Source: a virus
IMG/VR virus record: IMGVR_UViG_3300027898_000040
Span: 1-24,097 of that record
Reading direction: 5' to 3' (one strand)
Length of the DNA stretch: 24,097 nt
The position numbers were made by a program, and so were the translations under genes. This document shows, in pieces, positions 7,228-14,051 of the stretch. The notes below the pieces were generated by a model. It did not search any database, was not told the DNA's origin, and worked only from the letters and a program-made list of their open reading frames with translations. The first letter of the stretch is position 1. Each line of letters opens with the position of its first letter.

Positions 7228-7578
7228 ATGAAAGTCCTATTTGTCGGTGACCGCCCCTCGTCCAAAAATACATACGCCCACATTCCTTTTGTCGGAACGC
7301 CGAGCCACAAAGTCCTTTTAGGCTGGTACCAACCCCTCGGTGTTAAGGCCCCTGCCTTATACAACAGCCACACAGCTGCCCTGTTAAGCAAAGTATATGC
7401 TATGCACGCGATAGGCTATAAAGTCGTAGCTTTAGGTAATAACGCCTCAAAACGACTCACTAAGCTCGGTGTGCCTCACTTCAAACTCCCTCATCCAAGC
7501 CCTAGAAATAGACAGCTCAACGATCCGAATTTCATAGTTGACAAACTGGCAGAGTGCAAAGTATATTTAAACAAGTGA
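7228..7578 (+). CDS. Uracil-DNA-glycosylase-superfamily-like protein
   Basis: This 116-residue protein has the order of motifs seen in the UDG fold. VLFVGDRPSSKN near the N-terminus resembles the family 4/5 VGExPG loop. PFVGTPSHKVLLG resembles PFVGxAGxLL. A core strand KVVALGNNASKRL and LPHPSPRNRQLND match the vALGxxA and HPSP elements. It is much shorter than typical family 4 enzymes (about 200 residues), and the iron-sulfur cysteines are not apparent. Activity on uracil is therefore uncertain; it may bind or process another modified base. GGAGG precedes the ATG. It is the first gene of a unit with the helicase 10 nt downstream, suggesting a DNA repair or replication role. Confidence 0.6.
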   Translation: MKVLFVGDRPSSKNTYAHIPFVGTPSHKVLLGWYQPLGVKAPALYNSHTAALLSKVYAMHAIGYKVVALGNNASKRLTKLGVPHFKLPHPSPRNRQLNDPNFIVDKLAECKVYLNK

Positions 7579-7588
7579 TGGAGGTCAC

Positions 7589-8902
7589 ATGAAAGCGTTT
7601 AATACTATGCAACAAAAGGTAGTTCAAGAGGCGTCTAAATCTTTGGACAGCACAAAAAAAGCTCTTATCTACATGGCAACCGGTACGGGCAAAACCGAGA
7701 CAGCTATTAAACTGTTACAAAAAAGAGGTTACGAAAAAGTACTCTGGCTTACCCATCAGGATGAGCTGGCTAAACAGAGCTTTGAGCGCTTCAACAAGCT
7801 TGGTGTTTTTGATACATCAATTTATTCGGGACAAATTAAAGATTCTAGCGGGGCCGTTGTGGTGGCCACTATTCAAACTATTAGTAAAATTAAACATTTA
7901 AGTAGGTTTTCCAAGTCTCAATTTGACGCAATAGTTGTCGATGAATGTCATCACGCGCCTGCGGCCACTTGGGAAAAAACCATTAAGCATTTTGAGTGCG
8001 ATCGCATTGGACTCACAGCCACTCCTTTTCGCCCAGATAACAAGTACGAAAAGATCTTCGATGTTTTTGGCCAACCCGTGGGCAACATTTCTTTTGACCT
8101 AGCGGTTAAGAATAAATTTTTGGCAAAACCTGTTTCAAGCCTTATTTTGACAGATAGCGTAATTAAAGGATTTACTAATGTTAACAAAGAGTTAACCTCT
8201 TTTCAGCTAGACAAATTATATTCTTCTATGGAAAGAAACAAGATTATTGTTAAAGCTTACCAGGAAGAAGGCAGAAATGTACTTTTGGCTAAAAAAATCA
8301 AGCCTAAAGCCGTTGTGTTTTGCATAAATGTTGCCCACGCCAGACTTATGGCCGATTTGTTTCAGACCAATGGTTTGTCCGCCGCTTTCGTGTGCGGGGA
8401 TTCGGCGCAACAATCTGCATTTGAGCGAGAGCTTATAATGACTAAATTTAGGACTTCAGATAAAATTGAGCTTATTTGCGCGGTTAACATATTTAACGAA
8501 GGCGTGGACATCCCAGAAGCCAACATCTGTATGATGCTCCGACCTACAGGCAGCAACATCATTTACCAGCAGCAGGTGGGCAGGGTGGCTAGAAACAACG
8601 GAGGGAAGAAAAAGTTTTTCATTGTGCTAGATTTTGTAGATAACTGCACAAAGGGGTTTAGCACTTATATGTCTACTAATTTGACTAAAGGCGGTAGCCA
8701 AGGAGTTAAAGTAGTTTTTAAATATTTACGCGATCCGGACAGCATCGCTGTAAAAAAACGAGTTGAAGATCTTATGTTAAAAGTACGCGAGTTTGAGGCT
8801 AGCATGTGGCGCAGCGTTGAAGTTAACAAACAAAATGCAAAAGATCATTTAGATGCTCTAAAAGAAGGAAAAGTCTTAGTTTTTAAGAAAAGGATGACGT
8901 AA
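7589..8902 (+). CDS. SF2 DEAD/DEAH-type helicase (type III restriction/UvsW-like)
   Basis: This 437-residue protein carries a full SF2 set. The Walker A motif ATGTGKT is at 30-36 and motif Ia WLTHQDELA follows. Walker B is DECH at 118-121 and motif III TATP is at 143-146. A second RecA domain begins near residue 220 with KAVVFCINVAHA, then ICAVNIFNEGVDIPEA (motif V), and motif VI is QQQVGRVARN at about 325-335. It probably unwinds or remodels DNA (branch migration or replication restart, as for T4 UvsW), but the substrate cannot be read from the sequence. The stop overlaps the next start (TAATG at 8900-8904). The C-terminal 60 residues are basic and helical. Confidence 0.92.
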   Translation: MKAFNTMQQKVVQEASKSLDSTKKALIYMATGTGKTETAIKLLQKRGYEKVLWLTHQDELAKQSFERFNKLGVFDTSIYSGQIKDSSGAVVVATIQTISKIKHLSRFSKSQFDAIVVDECHHAPAATWEKTIKHFECDRIGLTATPFRPDNKYEKIFDVFGQPVGNISFDLAVKNKFLAKPVSSLILTDSVIKGFTNVNKELTSFQLDKLYSSMERNKIIVKAYQEEGRNVLLAKKIKPKAVVFCINVAHARLMADLFQTNGLSAAFVCGDSAQQSAFERELIMTKFRTSDKIELICAVNIFNEGVDIPEANICMMLRPTGSNIIYQQQVGRVARNNGGKKKFFIVLDFVDNCTKGFSTYMSTNLTKGGSQGVKVVFKYLRDPDSIAVKKRVEDLMLKVREFEASMWRSVEVNKQNAKDHLDALKEGKVLVFKKRMT

Positions 8903-9630
8903 TGGAAAAAATAAAAGCTTCGGCTTATCAAAAACACAAGGTTAAGCAGCAGCTAAAAAAATATTTTACTGATTCCGAGTTGAAAGAACAAGGACTACAA
9001 ATACGTCAAAAAAGAAACAAAAAAGATTGTATTTTAGACGCTAAAAAATATAAAACAGTTAGAGATTGGGAAAAAGCAAATCCAAACGCCGTGCAGTGGG
9101 CAAGAAAAATGAAAATTATGGACGCTTGTACTTCTCACATGAGTAGCTTGAGAACAAATTGGACTTTAAAAATTTTATTGGATTTTTTAAAAATTAAAAA
9201 ATATAAAAATTTTTCAGAATGGGCTAAAAAAAGTTCCGGTTCTTACAACAAAGCTATGGAAAATGGGTGGCTGCCCGAAGCTGCTAAGATAGTTCCAAAT
9301 AAAAGAAATCGTTATATGCGCGTGGAGGATATTAAAGAAAATGCAAAAAAATATACACGTATCTCTGATTGGACACAGAACGGAAACAATGTGTATTATA
9401 GAAGGGCGCTTAAATTAGGAATTGTAAAAGAGATGACTTTGCATATGCAAAGAATTAGCAAGATTACGAAAGAAGTAGTAAATTTAGACACGGGTGAAAT
9501 TTTTTTTAGCATAGAATCGGCTTCAAAAAGCGTAAAAGTTCGAGCGCAAGGGATTTCTGGAGTTTTAAGAGGCGTTAAAAAAACAGCTGGCGGCTTTCGT
9601 TGGGCATATTTGGAGCACAAAAATGTATAA
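8902..9630 (+). CDS. Nuclease-less NUMOD1-type DNA-binding protein with three modular repeats
   Basis: This 242-residue protein has three copies of a module commonly attached to homing endonucleases, at about 46-80 (KKYKTVRDWEKANP to CTSHM), 94-128 (KKYKNFSEWAKK to NGWLPEAAK) and 146-182 (KKYTRISDWTQN to LHM). A NUMOD1-like domain follows at about 192-236 (VNLDTGEIFFSIESAS to GGFRWAYLEH). No HNH, GIY-YIG or other nuclease motif is present, so this is a DNA-binding array without a cutter. The DNA is visibly more A/T-rich than the flanking methyltransferase and structural genes, a sign of separate origin. It overlaps the helicase by TAATG and shares N-terminal and C-terminal domains with the next gene. 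It could be a remnant of a homing endonuclease or a sequence-specific regulator. Confidence 0.8.
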   Translation: MEKIKASAYQKHKVKQQLKKYFTDSELKEQGLQIRQKRNKKDCILDAKKYKTVRDWEKANPNAVQWARKMKIMDACTSHMSSLRTNWTLKILLDFLKIKKYKNFSEWAKKSSGSYNKAMENGWLPEAAKIVPNKRNRYMRVEDIKENAKKYTRISDWTQNGNNVYYRRALKLGIVKEMTLHMQRISKITKEVVNLDTGEIFFSIESASKSVKVRAQGISGVLRGVKKTAGGFRWAYLEHKNV

Positions 9631-10048
9631 AATTGAAGCAAATAAACATCAAAAAACTAAAATAATTAAACAACTTAGGTCGGTTTTAGGAGACGATTTT
9701 CTTTATGAAAACGGCGTAAAAATTAACGGTTATTGGAATTTAAATAGATGCAAGGCCAGCGCGAGTAAATTTACAACCAAAGAGGTTTGGCGTACAACGT
9801 GTCACGGAGCCTACAAAGCGGCGTATAAAAACGGATGGTTTGACCAATGCTGTGCCCACATGTCTACACATCGAAACAACACCAAGCTTACCGTTAACCT
9901 TGACACCGGGGAAATTTTTGATTCTCAAACAAAAGCCGCACATCAGTATGGCGTAAGTCCCACTTCCATTAGAGTTGCCATGCTTTACAATAGGAGATCC
10001 GCCGGCTGCAGGTGGGCTTATTTTTCTCAGTCCGAGACAACAAAATGA
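9623..10048 (+). CDS. Shorter paralogue: single repeat plus NUMOD1 DNA-binding protein
   Basis: This 141-residue protein has the same plan as its upstream neighbour but with one module. There is a shared N-terminal segment (YKIEANKHQKTKIIKQL versus KIKASAYQKHKVKQQL), one KASASKFTTKEVWRTT to GWFDQCCAHM module (43-80) and a NUMOD1-like domain (89-133, VNLDTGEIFDSQTKAA to RWAYFS). No nuclease motif is seen. It overlaps the previous gene by 8 nt, so the two are coupled and probably arose by duplication with loss or gain of repeats. Function is unknown; DNA binding is inferred from the domains. Confidence 0.78.
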   Translation: MYKIEANKHQKTKIIKQLRSVLGDDFLYENGVKINGYWNLNRCKASASKFTTKEVWRTTCHGAYKAAYKNGWFDQCCAHMSTHRNNTKLTVNLDTGEIFDSQTKAAHQYGVSPTSIRVAMLYNRRSAGCRWAYFSQSETTK

Positions 10049-10054
10049 ATAAAT

Positions 10055-10083
10055 TTGATTTTTTAGTAGTTCAAAGCTACAGT
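10055..10083 (+). promoter_or_regulatory. Probable sigma70-type promoter
   Basis: TTGATT (10055-10060), a 17-nt spacer and TACAGT (10078-10083) lie just upstream of a GGAGG ribosome site (10092-10096) for the small membrane protein gene. The layout matches the other promoter-like sites at 12144 and 12837. Confidence 0.5.
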
Positions 10084-10100
10084 GTTTATATGGAGGTTAT

Positions 10101-10238
10101 ATGATTAAGGGTCTAATGTTGATTATCGGCTTGGTAGCACTTCTGGGTTTTGGCATCTGGGGTCTTTTTAATTTTCCGCCGATCTCAGGTGTAGAAGCTT
10201 TGTTGTTTTTGATCTTACTTAACATGAACAAGAAATAA
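10101..10238 (+). CDS. Small two-segment membrane protein (45 aa)
   Basis: The reading frame starts MIKGLMLIIGLVALLGFGIW, ends LLNMNKK, and has GGAGG 4 nt upstream of the ATG. Residues 4-23 form one hydrophobic segment and 31-41 a shorter second one, split by NFPPISG. The charged C-terminus (NKK) suggests a small inner-membrane protein. A holin-like or superinfection role is possible, but nothing in the sequence decides it and no lysin gene is adjacent. The 12-nt gap to the next gene, with no promoter, implies co-transcription with the methyltransferase. Confidence 0.7.
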   Translation: MIKGLMLIIGLVALLGFGIWGLFNFPPISGVEALLFLILLNMNKK

Positions 10239-10250
10239 GCCGGAGGGCAT

Positions 10251-11522
10251 GTGATTTTAACAGGTAATTGTCTAGAAGTATTAAAAGATGTCCCCGACAA
10301 CAGCATTGATGCCGTGGTGACAGACCCGCCCTATGGCCTAAGTTTTATGGGCAAAAAATGGGACTACGATGTTCCAAGCGTTGAGATCTGGCGCGAGGTA
10401 TTGCGAGTTTTAAAGCCTGGTGGTCATGTGCTGAGCTTTGGTGGGACTCGCACTTATCATCGCATGGTCGTCAACATAGAGGATGCTGGTTTTGAGATCA
10501 GAGATCAGATTCAATGGATCTATGGAAGTGGGTTTCCTAAGTCTTTGAACATCGGCAAGGCGATTGATAAAGCTGCAGGAGTTGAGCTTGAAATCGTTGG
10601 AAACGGTCGAAGCGGATCAAATAGTAGAGCATATCAAGCAGAAGAAAAAACAACTGCAGGAACTTATCATCAAACTAAATCAAACAAGGAATGGCAAGGA
10701 TGGGGCACAGCGCTTAAACCAGCGAATGAACCAATCTGTTTAGCTCGCAAGCCTCTGGACGGCACGGTCGCCGCTAATGTTGAGAAGTGGGGAGTCGGTG
10801 GAATCAATGTTGATGGGACGAGGATTGGGACTGAGCAAGTCACCGATTATTTTCAAGAGCAGTCTGAAAAAGGACGCGCTGGAAGGGGCCAACATAAATC
10901 GACGGCTATGAATGAACTACGCGGCAGCAACCTTGTTAATGGATTTTCCACGGGCCGATGGCCCGCAAACGTCATCTTTGACGAAGAGGCTGCTGCGATG
11001 CTCGATGAGCAGAGTGGGGTGCTTAAGAGTGGTGCGCTGAAACCATATACAACCGTTAACACGAGCAAGACTTCAATAGCGTACGATGGCACAAAAACAT
11101 GGACGGGTGATGCTTCTTACGGCGGCGCATCTCGGTTTTTCTACGTCGCAAAAGCATCCAAGCGCGAGCGAAATGCTGGGCTTGAGGGAATGCCTTTCAA
11201 AACAAACGATACGCACAACAACCCTTCAAGGATGGTCGGCGCTTCGGCGGCAAAAGCAAAGGCCAAAATGGACACAAGTGGAACCGCTGGAAATCAAAAC
11301 CATCATCCGACGGTCAAACCAATCAAACTCATGGAATATTTGGTCAAAATGATCACGCCGCCAAACGGCATTGTGCTTGATCCCTTTGCAGGAAGCGGAT
11401 CAACAGGAGTTGCGGCTGTTGGCCTTGGCTTTGACTTTATTGGAATTGAAATGAGCGAGGAGTATGCTGCTATCGCCACAAAACGCATAGAAGCGGCTCA
11501 AAATAAGACAAATCAAGATTGA
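10251..11522 (+). CDS. DNA methyltransferase (N4-cytosine or N6-adenine type)
   Basis: This 423-residue protein has the catalytic DPPY motif at 25-28 and the SAM-binding FAGSGSTG motif near 379-386, followed by FIGIEMSEEYAAIA. Catalytic before SAM motif is the beta-type order of amino-methyltransferases. The middle (about 95-350) holds the target-recognition region. No restriction endonuclease gene is adjacent, so it is probably an orphan enzyme that protects phage DNA or marks it. DPPY does not separate adenine from cytosine N4 targets. The start is GTG at 10251 with GGAGG at 10242-10246; the overlapping ATG at 10249 is out of frame. Confidence 0.92.
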   Translation: MILTGNCLEVLKDVPDNSIDAVVTDPPYGLSFMGKKWDYDVPSVEIWREVLRVLKPGGHVLSFGGTRTYHRMVVNIEDAGFEIRDQIQWIYGSGFPKSLNIGKAIDKAAGVELEIVGNGRSGSNSRAYQAEEKTTAGTYHQTKSNKEWQGWGTALKPANEPICLARKPLDGTVAANVEKWGVGGINVDGTRIGTEQVTDYFQEQSEKGRAGRGQHKSTAMNELRGSNLVNGFSTGRWPANVIFDEEAAAMLDEQSGVLKSGALKPYTTVNTSKTSIAYDGTKTWTGDASYGGASRFFYVAKASKRERNAGLEGMPFKTNDTHNNPSRMVGASAAKAKAKMDTSGTAGNQNHHPTVKPIKLMEYLVKMITPPNGIVLDPFAGSGSTGVAAVGLGFDFIGIEMSEEYAAIATKRIEAAQNKTNQD

Positions 11523-11544
11523 TCTGTTAATTTTAACTAAACTT

Positions 11545-11553
11545 TGGTAGTAT
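11545..11553 (+). promoter_or_regulatory. Possible extended -10 promoter
   Basis: TGG followed by TAGTAT (11548-11553) matches an extended -10 element. No good -35 box lies at the expected distance (TTGATC at 11519-11524 is too far at 23 nt). It precedes AGGAGG and the next gene. Confidence 0.35.
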
Positions 11554-11571
11554 TTAAGTCAGGAGGCATTT

Positions 11572-11775
11572 ATGGTAGGCGAGAAGTGGGATAACAAAAT
11601 GTACAAAGGACTTAAAATTTACAGAGAAGAGTTGGACGAACGAGGTCATTGGTTTATGTACTTCTCGGACGACGACGGCTATGAGTGGTACATTGAAATT
11701 GACACCACCGACACGGTGATTGCAGAAGAACAAAGCGGCGGTTGTAGCTGCTCAAATTGCAGAAATGCAGGATAA
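11572..11775 (+). CDS. Small acidic protein with C-terminal cysteine cluster
   Basis: This is a 67-residue protein that I do not recognise. It is rich in aromatic and acidic residues (GHWFMYFSDDDGYEWYIEID) and ends with a compact cysteine cluster, GGCSCSNCRNAG, which could bind a metal. AGGAGG (11561-11566) precedes the ATG. The next gene, a lipoprotein, starts 9 nt after its stop, so they are probably co-transcribed. Confidence 0.7.
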   Translation: MVGEKWDNKMYKGLKIYREELDERGHWFMYFSDDDGYEWYIEIDTTDTVIAEEQSGGCSCSNCRNAG

Positions 11776-11784
11776 GGGGTATTT

Positions 11785-12120
11785 ATGAAAAAAGCTATAG
11801 TTATCTATGCGACATTGCTAAGTTTAGTGGCTTGCGACAATTGGCAAGGACCCAAAGGAAACGACGGGGCTGCAGGAGTTACAGGCAAGCCGGGAATGGA
11901 CATAACACCAGTTACCGTGGTACAGTTTTGCCCTGGCAAACCGACGTACCCAAGCACTTTCCCAGAAGACGGCATCTGCTTAAACGGCAATATCTACGCA
12001 GTGTACTCTGCAAACGACGGGTTTTTGACCCTACTGCCCCCAGGCGCTTATCTTAGTAACGCTGTGGGCAGTAGTTGCGATTTTACCGTCAAACCAAACT
12101 GTCAGGTGACAAATCCTTAA
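11785..12120 (+). CDS. Phage-encoded lipoprotein with collagen-like Gly-X-Y repeat
   Basis: This 111-residue protein begins with a signal peptide ending in a lipobox (MKKAIVIYATLLSLVAC), so Cys17 is predicted to be lipidated. Asp at +2 would favour inner-membrane retention under the E. coli Lol rule. Directly after it come six Gly-X-Y triplets (GPKGNDGAAGVTGKPGMD), a collagen-like stretch. The remaining 70 residues contain four cysteines (FCPGK, GICLNG, SSCDF, NCQ) that could form disulfides. It is not a typical virion gene. Expression in the host envelope, perhaps blocking superinfection or altering the surface, is inference from the lipobox and location. Confidence 0.78.
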   Translation: MKKAIVIYATLLSLVACDNWQGPKGNDGAAGVTGKPGMDITPVTVVQFCPGKPTYPSTFPEDGICLNGNIYAVYSANDGFLTLLPPGAYLSNAVGSSCDFTVKPNCQVTNP

Positions 12121-12143
12121 ATGAGACAACTAATTAAAATTAT

Positions 12144-12172
12144 TTGATTTTTTTAAGTTGTAGGCGCATAGT
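12144..12172 (+). promoter_or_regulatory. Probable sigma70-type promoter
   Basis: TTGATT (12144-12149), a 17-nt spacer and CATAGT (12167-12172) lie before the GGAGG ribosome site of the secreted protein gene. The GC-CATAGTTAAG block resembles that at 7200-7211. Confidence 0.55.
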
Positions 12173-12189
12173 TAAGGAATGGAGGTTAT

Positions 12190-12834
12190 ATGAACTACAA
12201 AATCGTAACAATCGCTCTGCTCCTGGCTTCTTCGGTTGCCTTGGCTAATGACTCTTGGGCATGTGTTGAGATGTCCTCTACCCGCAACGCAGAGGGTATT
12301 ATGGCCTGCGGTATTGGTACTGCCGCCACTGAAGAGGTGGCTCGTGAAGAGGCGTTTAAACGCGCCCACAGTGAATTTAACCTGGTTTGTAAGAATTCGG
12401 ACGATTGTAAGGATCATTCAGTTATGATTGATCCTAAACGTACAAGCTGTAAAAAAGATCGACATGGGTTTAAATGCTATCGAGCGGTTCAGTTTATCAT
12501 CAAAGAACTGAAAGTTTTGCAAGAAGAAGTAAAGGTTGTAGAGCAGAAGGTCAAAGAAGTGGACGATCGGATCACTTTCAAAGTTAAGGCTTTGATCGCT
12601 AAGCAAGAGCAGTCTGTTACAGGCATCAAAAAAGGTATGGACGTTGAAGACGTGATCGCTACCCTTGGCAACCCCTATGTGCACTTTAAAAATGGCGCAG
12701 GCGAAGATATCTTGGCTTATGAAAAAAACAGTCCATTTTGTATAGCTGGATCTTGCGTTCTTAAGTTTCATCCAAAAACCGGCAAGTTGTACAAATGGGA
12801 AAACGTAAGTAAACATTACATTGCCAATAATTAA
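12190..12834 (+). CDS. Secreted protein with BamE/SmpA-like C-terminal domain
   Basis: This 214-residue protein has a cleavable signal peptide (MNYKIVTIALLLASSVALA, cut before NDSW). The N-terminal domain (about 22-100) has six cysteines and a GIGTAATEEVAREEAFKRAH helix. A coiled coil follows (about 105-145, LKVLQEEVKVVEQKVKEVDD). The C-terminal 65 residues match the pattern of small BamE/SmpA-like domains: IKKGMDVEDVIATLGNP, then an aromatic strand and FHPKTGKLYKWENV. The mature protein would lie in the periplasm. It has its own promoter and follows the lipoprotein, suggesting an envelope-directed pair. The exact role is unknown, and BamE likeness is judged by pattern only. Confidence 0.68.
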   Translation: MNYKIVTIALLLASSVALANDSWACVEMSSTRNAEGIMACGIGTAATEEVAREEAFKRAHSEFNLVCKNSDDCKDHSVMIDPKRTSCKKDRHGFKCYRAVQFIIKELKVLQEEVKVVEQKVKEVDDRITFKVKALIAKQEQSVTGIKKGMDVEDVIATLGNPYVHFKNGAGEDILAYEKNSPFCIAGSCVLKFHPKTGKLYKWENVSKHYIANN

Positions 12835-12836
12835 GA

Positions 12837-12865
12837 TTGCAAGTCAGTAAGGTCAGAGTTATAAA
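12837..12865 (+). promoter_or_regulatory. Sigma70-type promoter
   Basis: TTGCAA (12837-12842), a 17-nt spacer and TATAAA (12860-12865) form the best consensus match in the window. It begins 3 nt after the preceding stop and drives the short membrane protein and probably the cluster after it. Confidence 0.65.
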
Positions 12866-12885
12866 GGTTGCAGATGGAGGTATTT

Positions 12886-13002
12886 ATGAAACTTGAAACT
12901 TTGATCAGTGTAGCGGTAGTAACAGGTATTTCGGTTCTTATGCTTTTGGTTATGTTTGAGATCAGTCAGACAGGTACGCTTTTAAAACAAATTTTACAAT
13001 AA
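12886..13002 (+). CDS. Single-pass membrane micro-protein (38 aa)
   Basis: A short frame with a good GGAGG site follows the strongest promoter in the window. Residues 6-25 (LISVAVVTGISVLMLLVMFE) form one membrane helix, followed by a short polar tail SQTGTLLKQILQ. The next gene's ribosome site (AAGGAG) overlaps its stop codon, so the genes are coupled. The function is unrecognised; a holin or envelope modulator is possible but unsupported. Confidence 0.65.
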   Translation: MKLETLISVAVVTGISVLMLLVMFEISQTGTLLKQILQ

Positions 13003-13011
13003 GGAGACAAT

Positions 13012-13296
13012 ATGTCTAGAACAGCAGAACTTGAAAAGAAGGTCGCAGCTTTGCCAGGCGGTGCAGAGTTTAAGGACGCCGTTGACGGGTTACCGGTAGA
13101 AGCTTTGAAGGCTCGAATCACCAGCTTACAGCAGCAGTTGGACGAGTCTGAGGAGCACAAAGAGGCCAATGAGGCGTTGACCGAGGCCCGAGCCACGGTG
13201 TCCGAGCTTGTCGGCCCTTATAACGACGTCAAGAAGGCCGTTAAAGTCAAAACCAAGTATATCTTGGAGTTGATTAAGGAAAAAGGCGGCAACTGA
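13012..13296 (+). CDS. Hypothetical coiled-coil protein (94 aa)
   Basis: This is an all-helical, charged protein with no hydrophobic segment. The N-terminal SRTAELEKKVAALPGGAEF and the ITSLQQQLDESEEHKEANEA stretch form a coiled coil, and the C-terminus is basic (VKVKTKYILELIKEKGG). The start has AAGGAG 6 nt upstream. The next gene starts 2 nt after the stop. No family is recognised. Confidence 0.75.
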   Translation: MSRTAELEKKVAALPGGAEFKDAVDGLPVEALKARITSLQQQLDESEEHKEANEALTEARATVSELVGPYNDVKKAVKVKTKYILELIKEKGGN

Positions 13297-13297
13297 T

Positions 13298-13675
13298 ATG
13301 TTGTTTGAAAGGACTACAGCTGCACCAGACGTGTACGACAGTTTGTACCTCCACTTCGGGTACATCATATCTATTCCACCTAGTAACTGGTTTCCTAAAG
13401 AAAAGGAGCGCTTGCGCCTATCTACCAAAGCTAACCGTAATGTTAGGCGCAGGCTGTACCAAGAACAACTGCTAAGTCTTAAGCAGGCTCGGTTTGAGTA
13501 CGAAAGTGCGATATTTATGAACACAGACGAGCCTTTTTGGATTGAGCGTTCTAATAAAGAATTAGAAGCGGTTAACAAGGCAATCGAAGGCATGTATTTT
13601 TTAATTAACGCCATTGACCATATTGAAAGGATGAAAGAAGATGATCTGTCCGAAATGCAACACGCAAGCCGTTGA
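13298..13675 (+). CDS. Hypothetical helical protein (125 aa)
   Basis: I do not recognise this protein. It is mostly helical and basic, with KEKERLRLSTKANRNVRRRL and a C-terminal helix NKELEAVNKAIEGMYFLINA. The ATG follows the preceding stop by 1 nt, and a GG-rich stretch at the end of the previous gene serves as ribosome site. The last 35 nt overlap the next gene in another frame. That is unusually long for this window, but both frames look coding: the next one opens with a clean zinc motif. Confidence 0.65.
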   Translation: MLFERTTAAPDVYDSLYLHFGYIISIPPSNWFPKEKERLRLSTKANRNVRRRLYQEQLLSLKQARFEYESAIFMNTDEPFWIERSNKELEAVNKAIEGMYFLINAIDHIERMKEDDLSEMQHASR

Positions 13676-14051
13676 AAACGAAGCTCTGCACAAAAAGTTT
13701 TGGTACTGTCGCAAGTGTAAGGACGAGGTCGTACCACCTAAGCAAGACGCTAAGAACCAGAGCGGCGAACTCAATACTCTGAACGCTTGGCTTCCTTTGT
13801 CGGAGGACACTGATAGCCTAGACTTTAGCGATCTGGGCAGTGACATTCAACTTAAGATCGTCTATGGTGACTACTACGCAAAAGATAAAATAATTTACCA
13901 GTTTGATTTAGACAATAAATTGAGAAAATTTGCCGCTAAAAGATCGCATGAGTTTAGAAAAGTGCAAAATTCACAGAACAGATTAGTAGAGTTTATGCCC
14001 GTGGGGGCTTTATTTGGTTTTTTTGCTTGGGACGGAGGAGGTAACTTATGA
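13641..14051 (+). CDS. Zinc-ribbon protein (136 aa)
   Basis: The N-terminus is a four-cysteine zinc ribbon: CPKC at 3-6 and CRKC at 23-26. The rest is a mixed region (LNTLNAWLPLSEDTDSLDFS) and a beta-rich C-terminus with GALFGFFAWDGGG. The ribosome site overlaps the end of the preceding gene (AAAGAAG before the ATG). It overlaps the next ATG by ATGA at 14048-14051. Zinc binding is likely; whether it binds nucleic acid or protein is not shown. Confidence 0.72.
   Translation: MICPKCNTQAVENEALHKKFWYCRKCKDEVVPPKQDAKNQSGELNTLNAWLPLSEDTDSLDFSDLGSDIQLKIVYGDYYAKDKIIYQFDLDNKLRKFAAKRSHEFRKVQNSQNRLVEFMPVGALFGFFAWDGGGNL

Noticed and set aside
10045-10104. A 19-codon frame overlapping the stop of the 9623-10048 gene (ATGA)
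   Set aside because: It is very short, has no ribosome site, and lies over the promoter-like sequence at 10055-10083.
13126-13737. A long minus-strand open frame
   Set aside because: It is antisense to three + strand genes with ribosome sites and recognisable motifs, has no minus-strand context, and reads as a codon-bias shadow.
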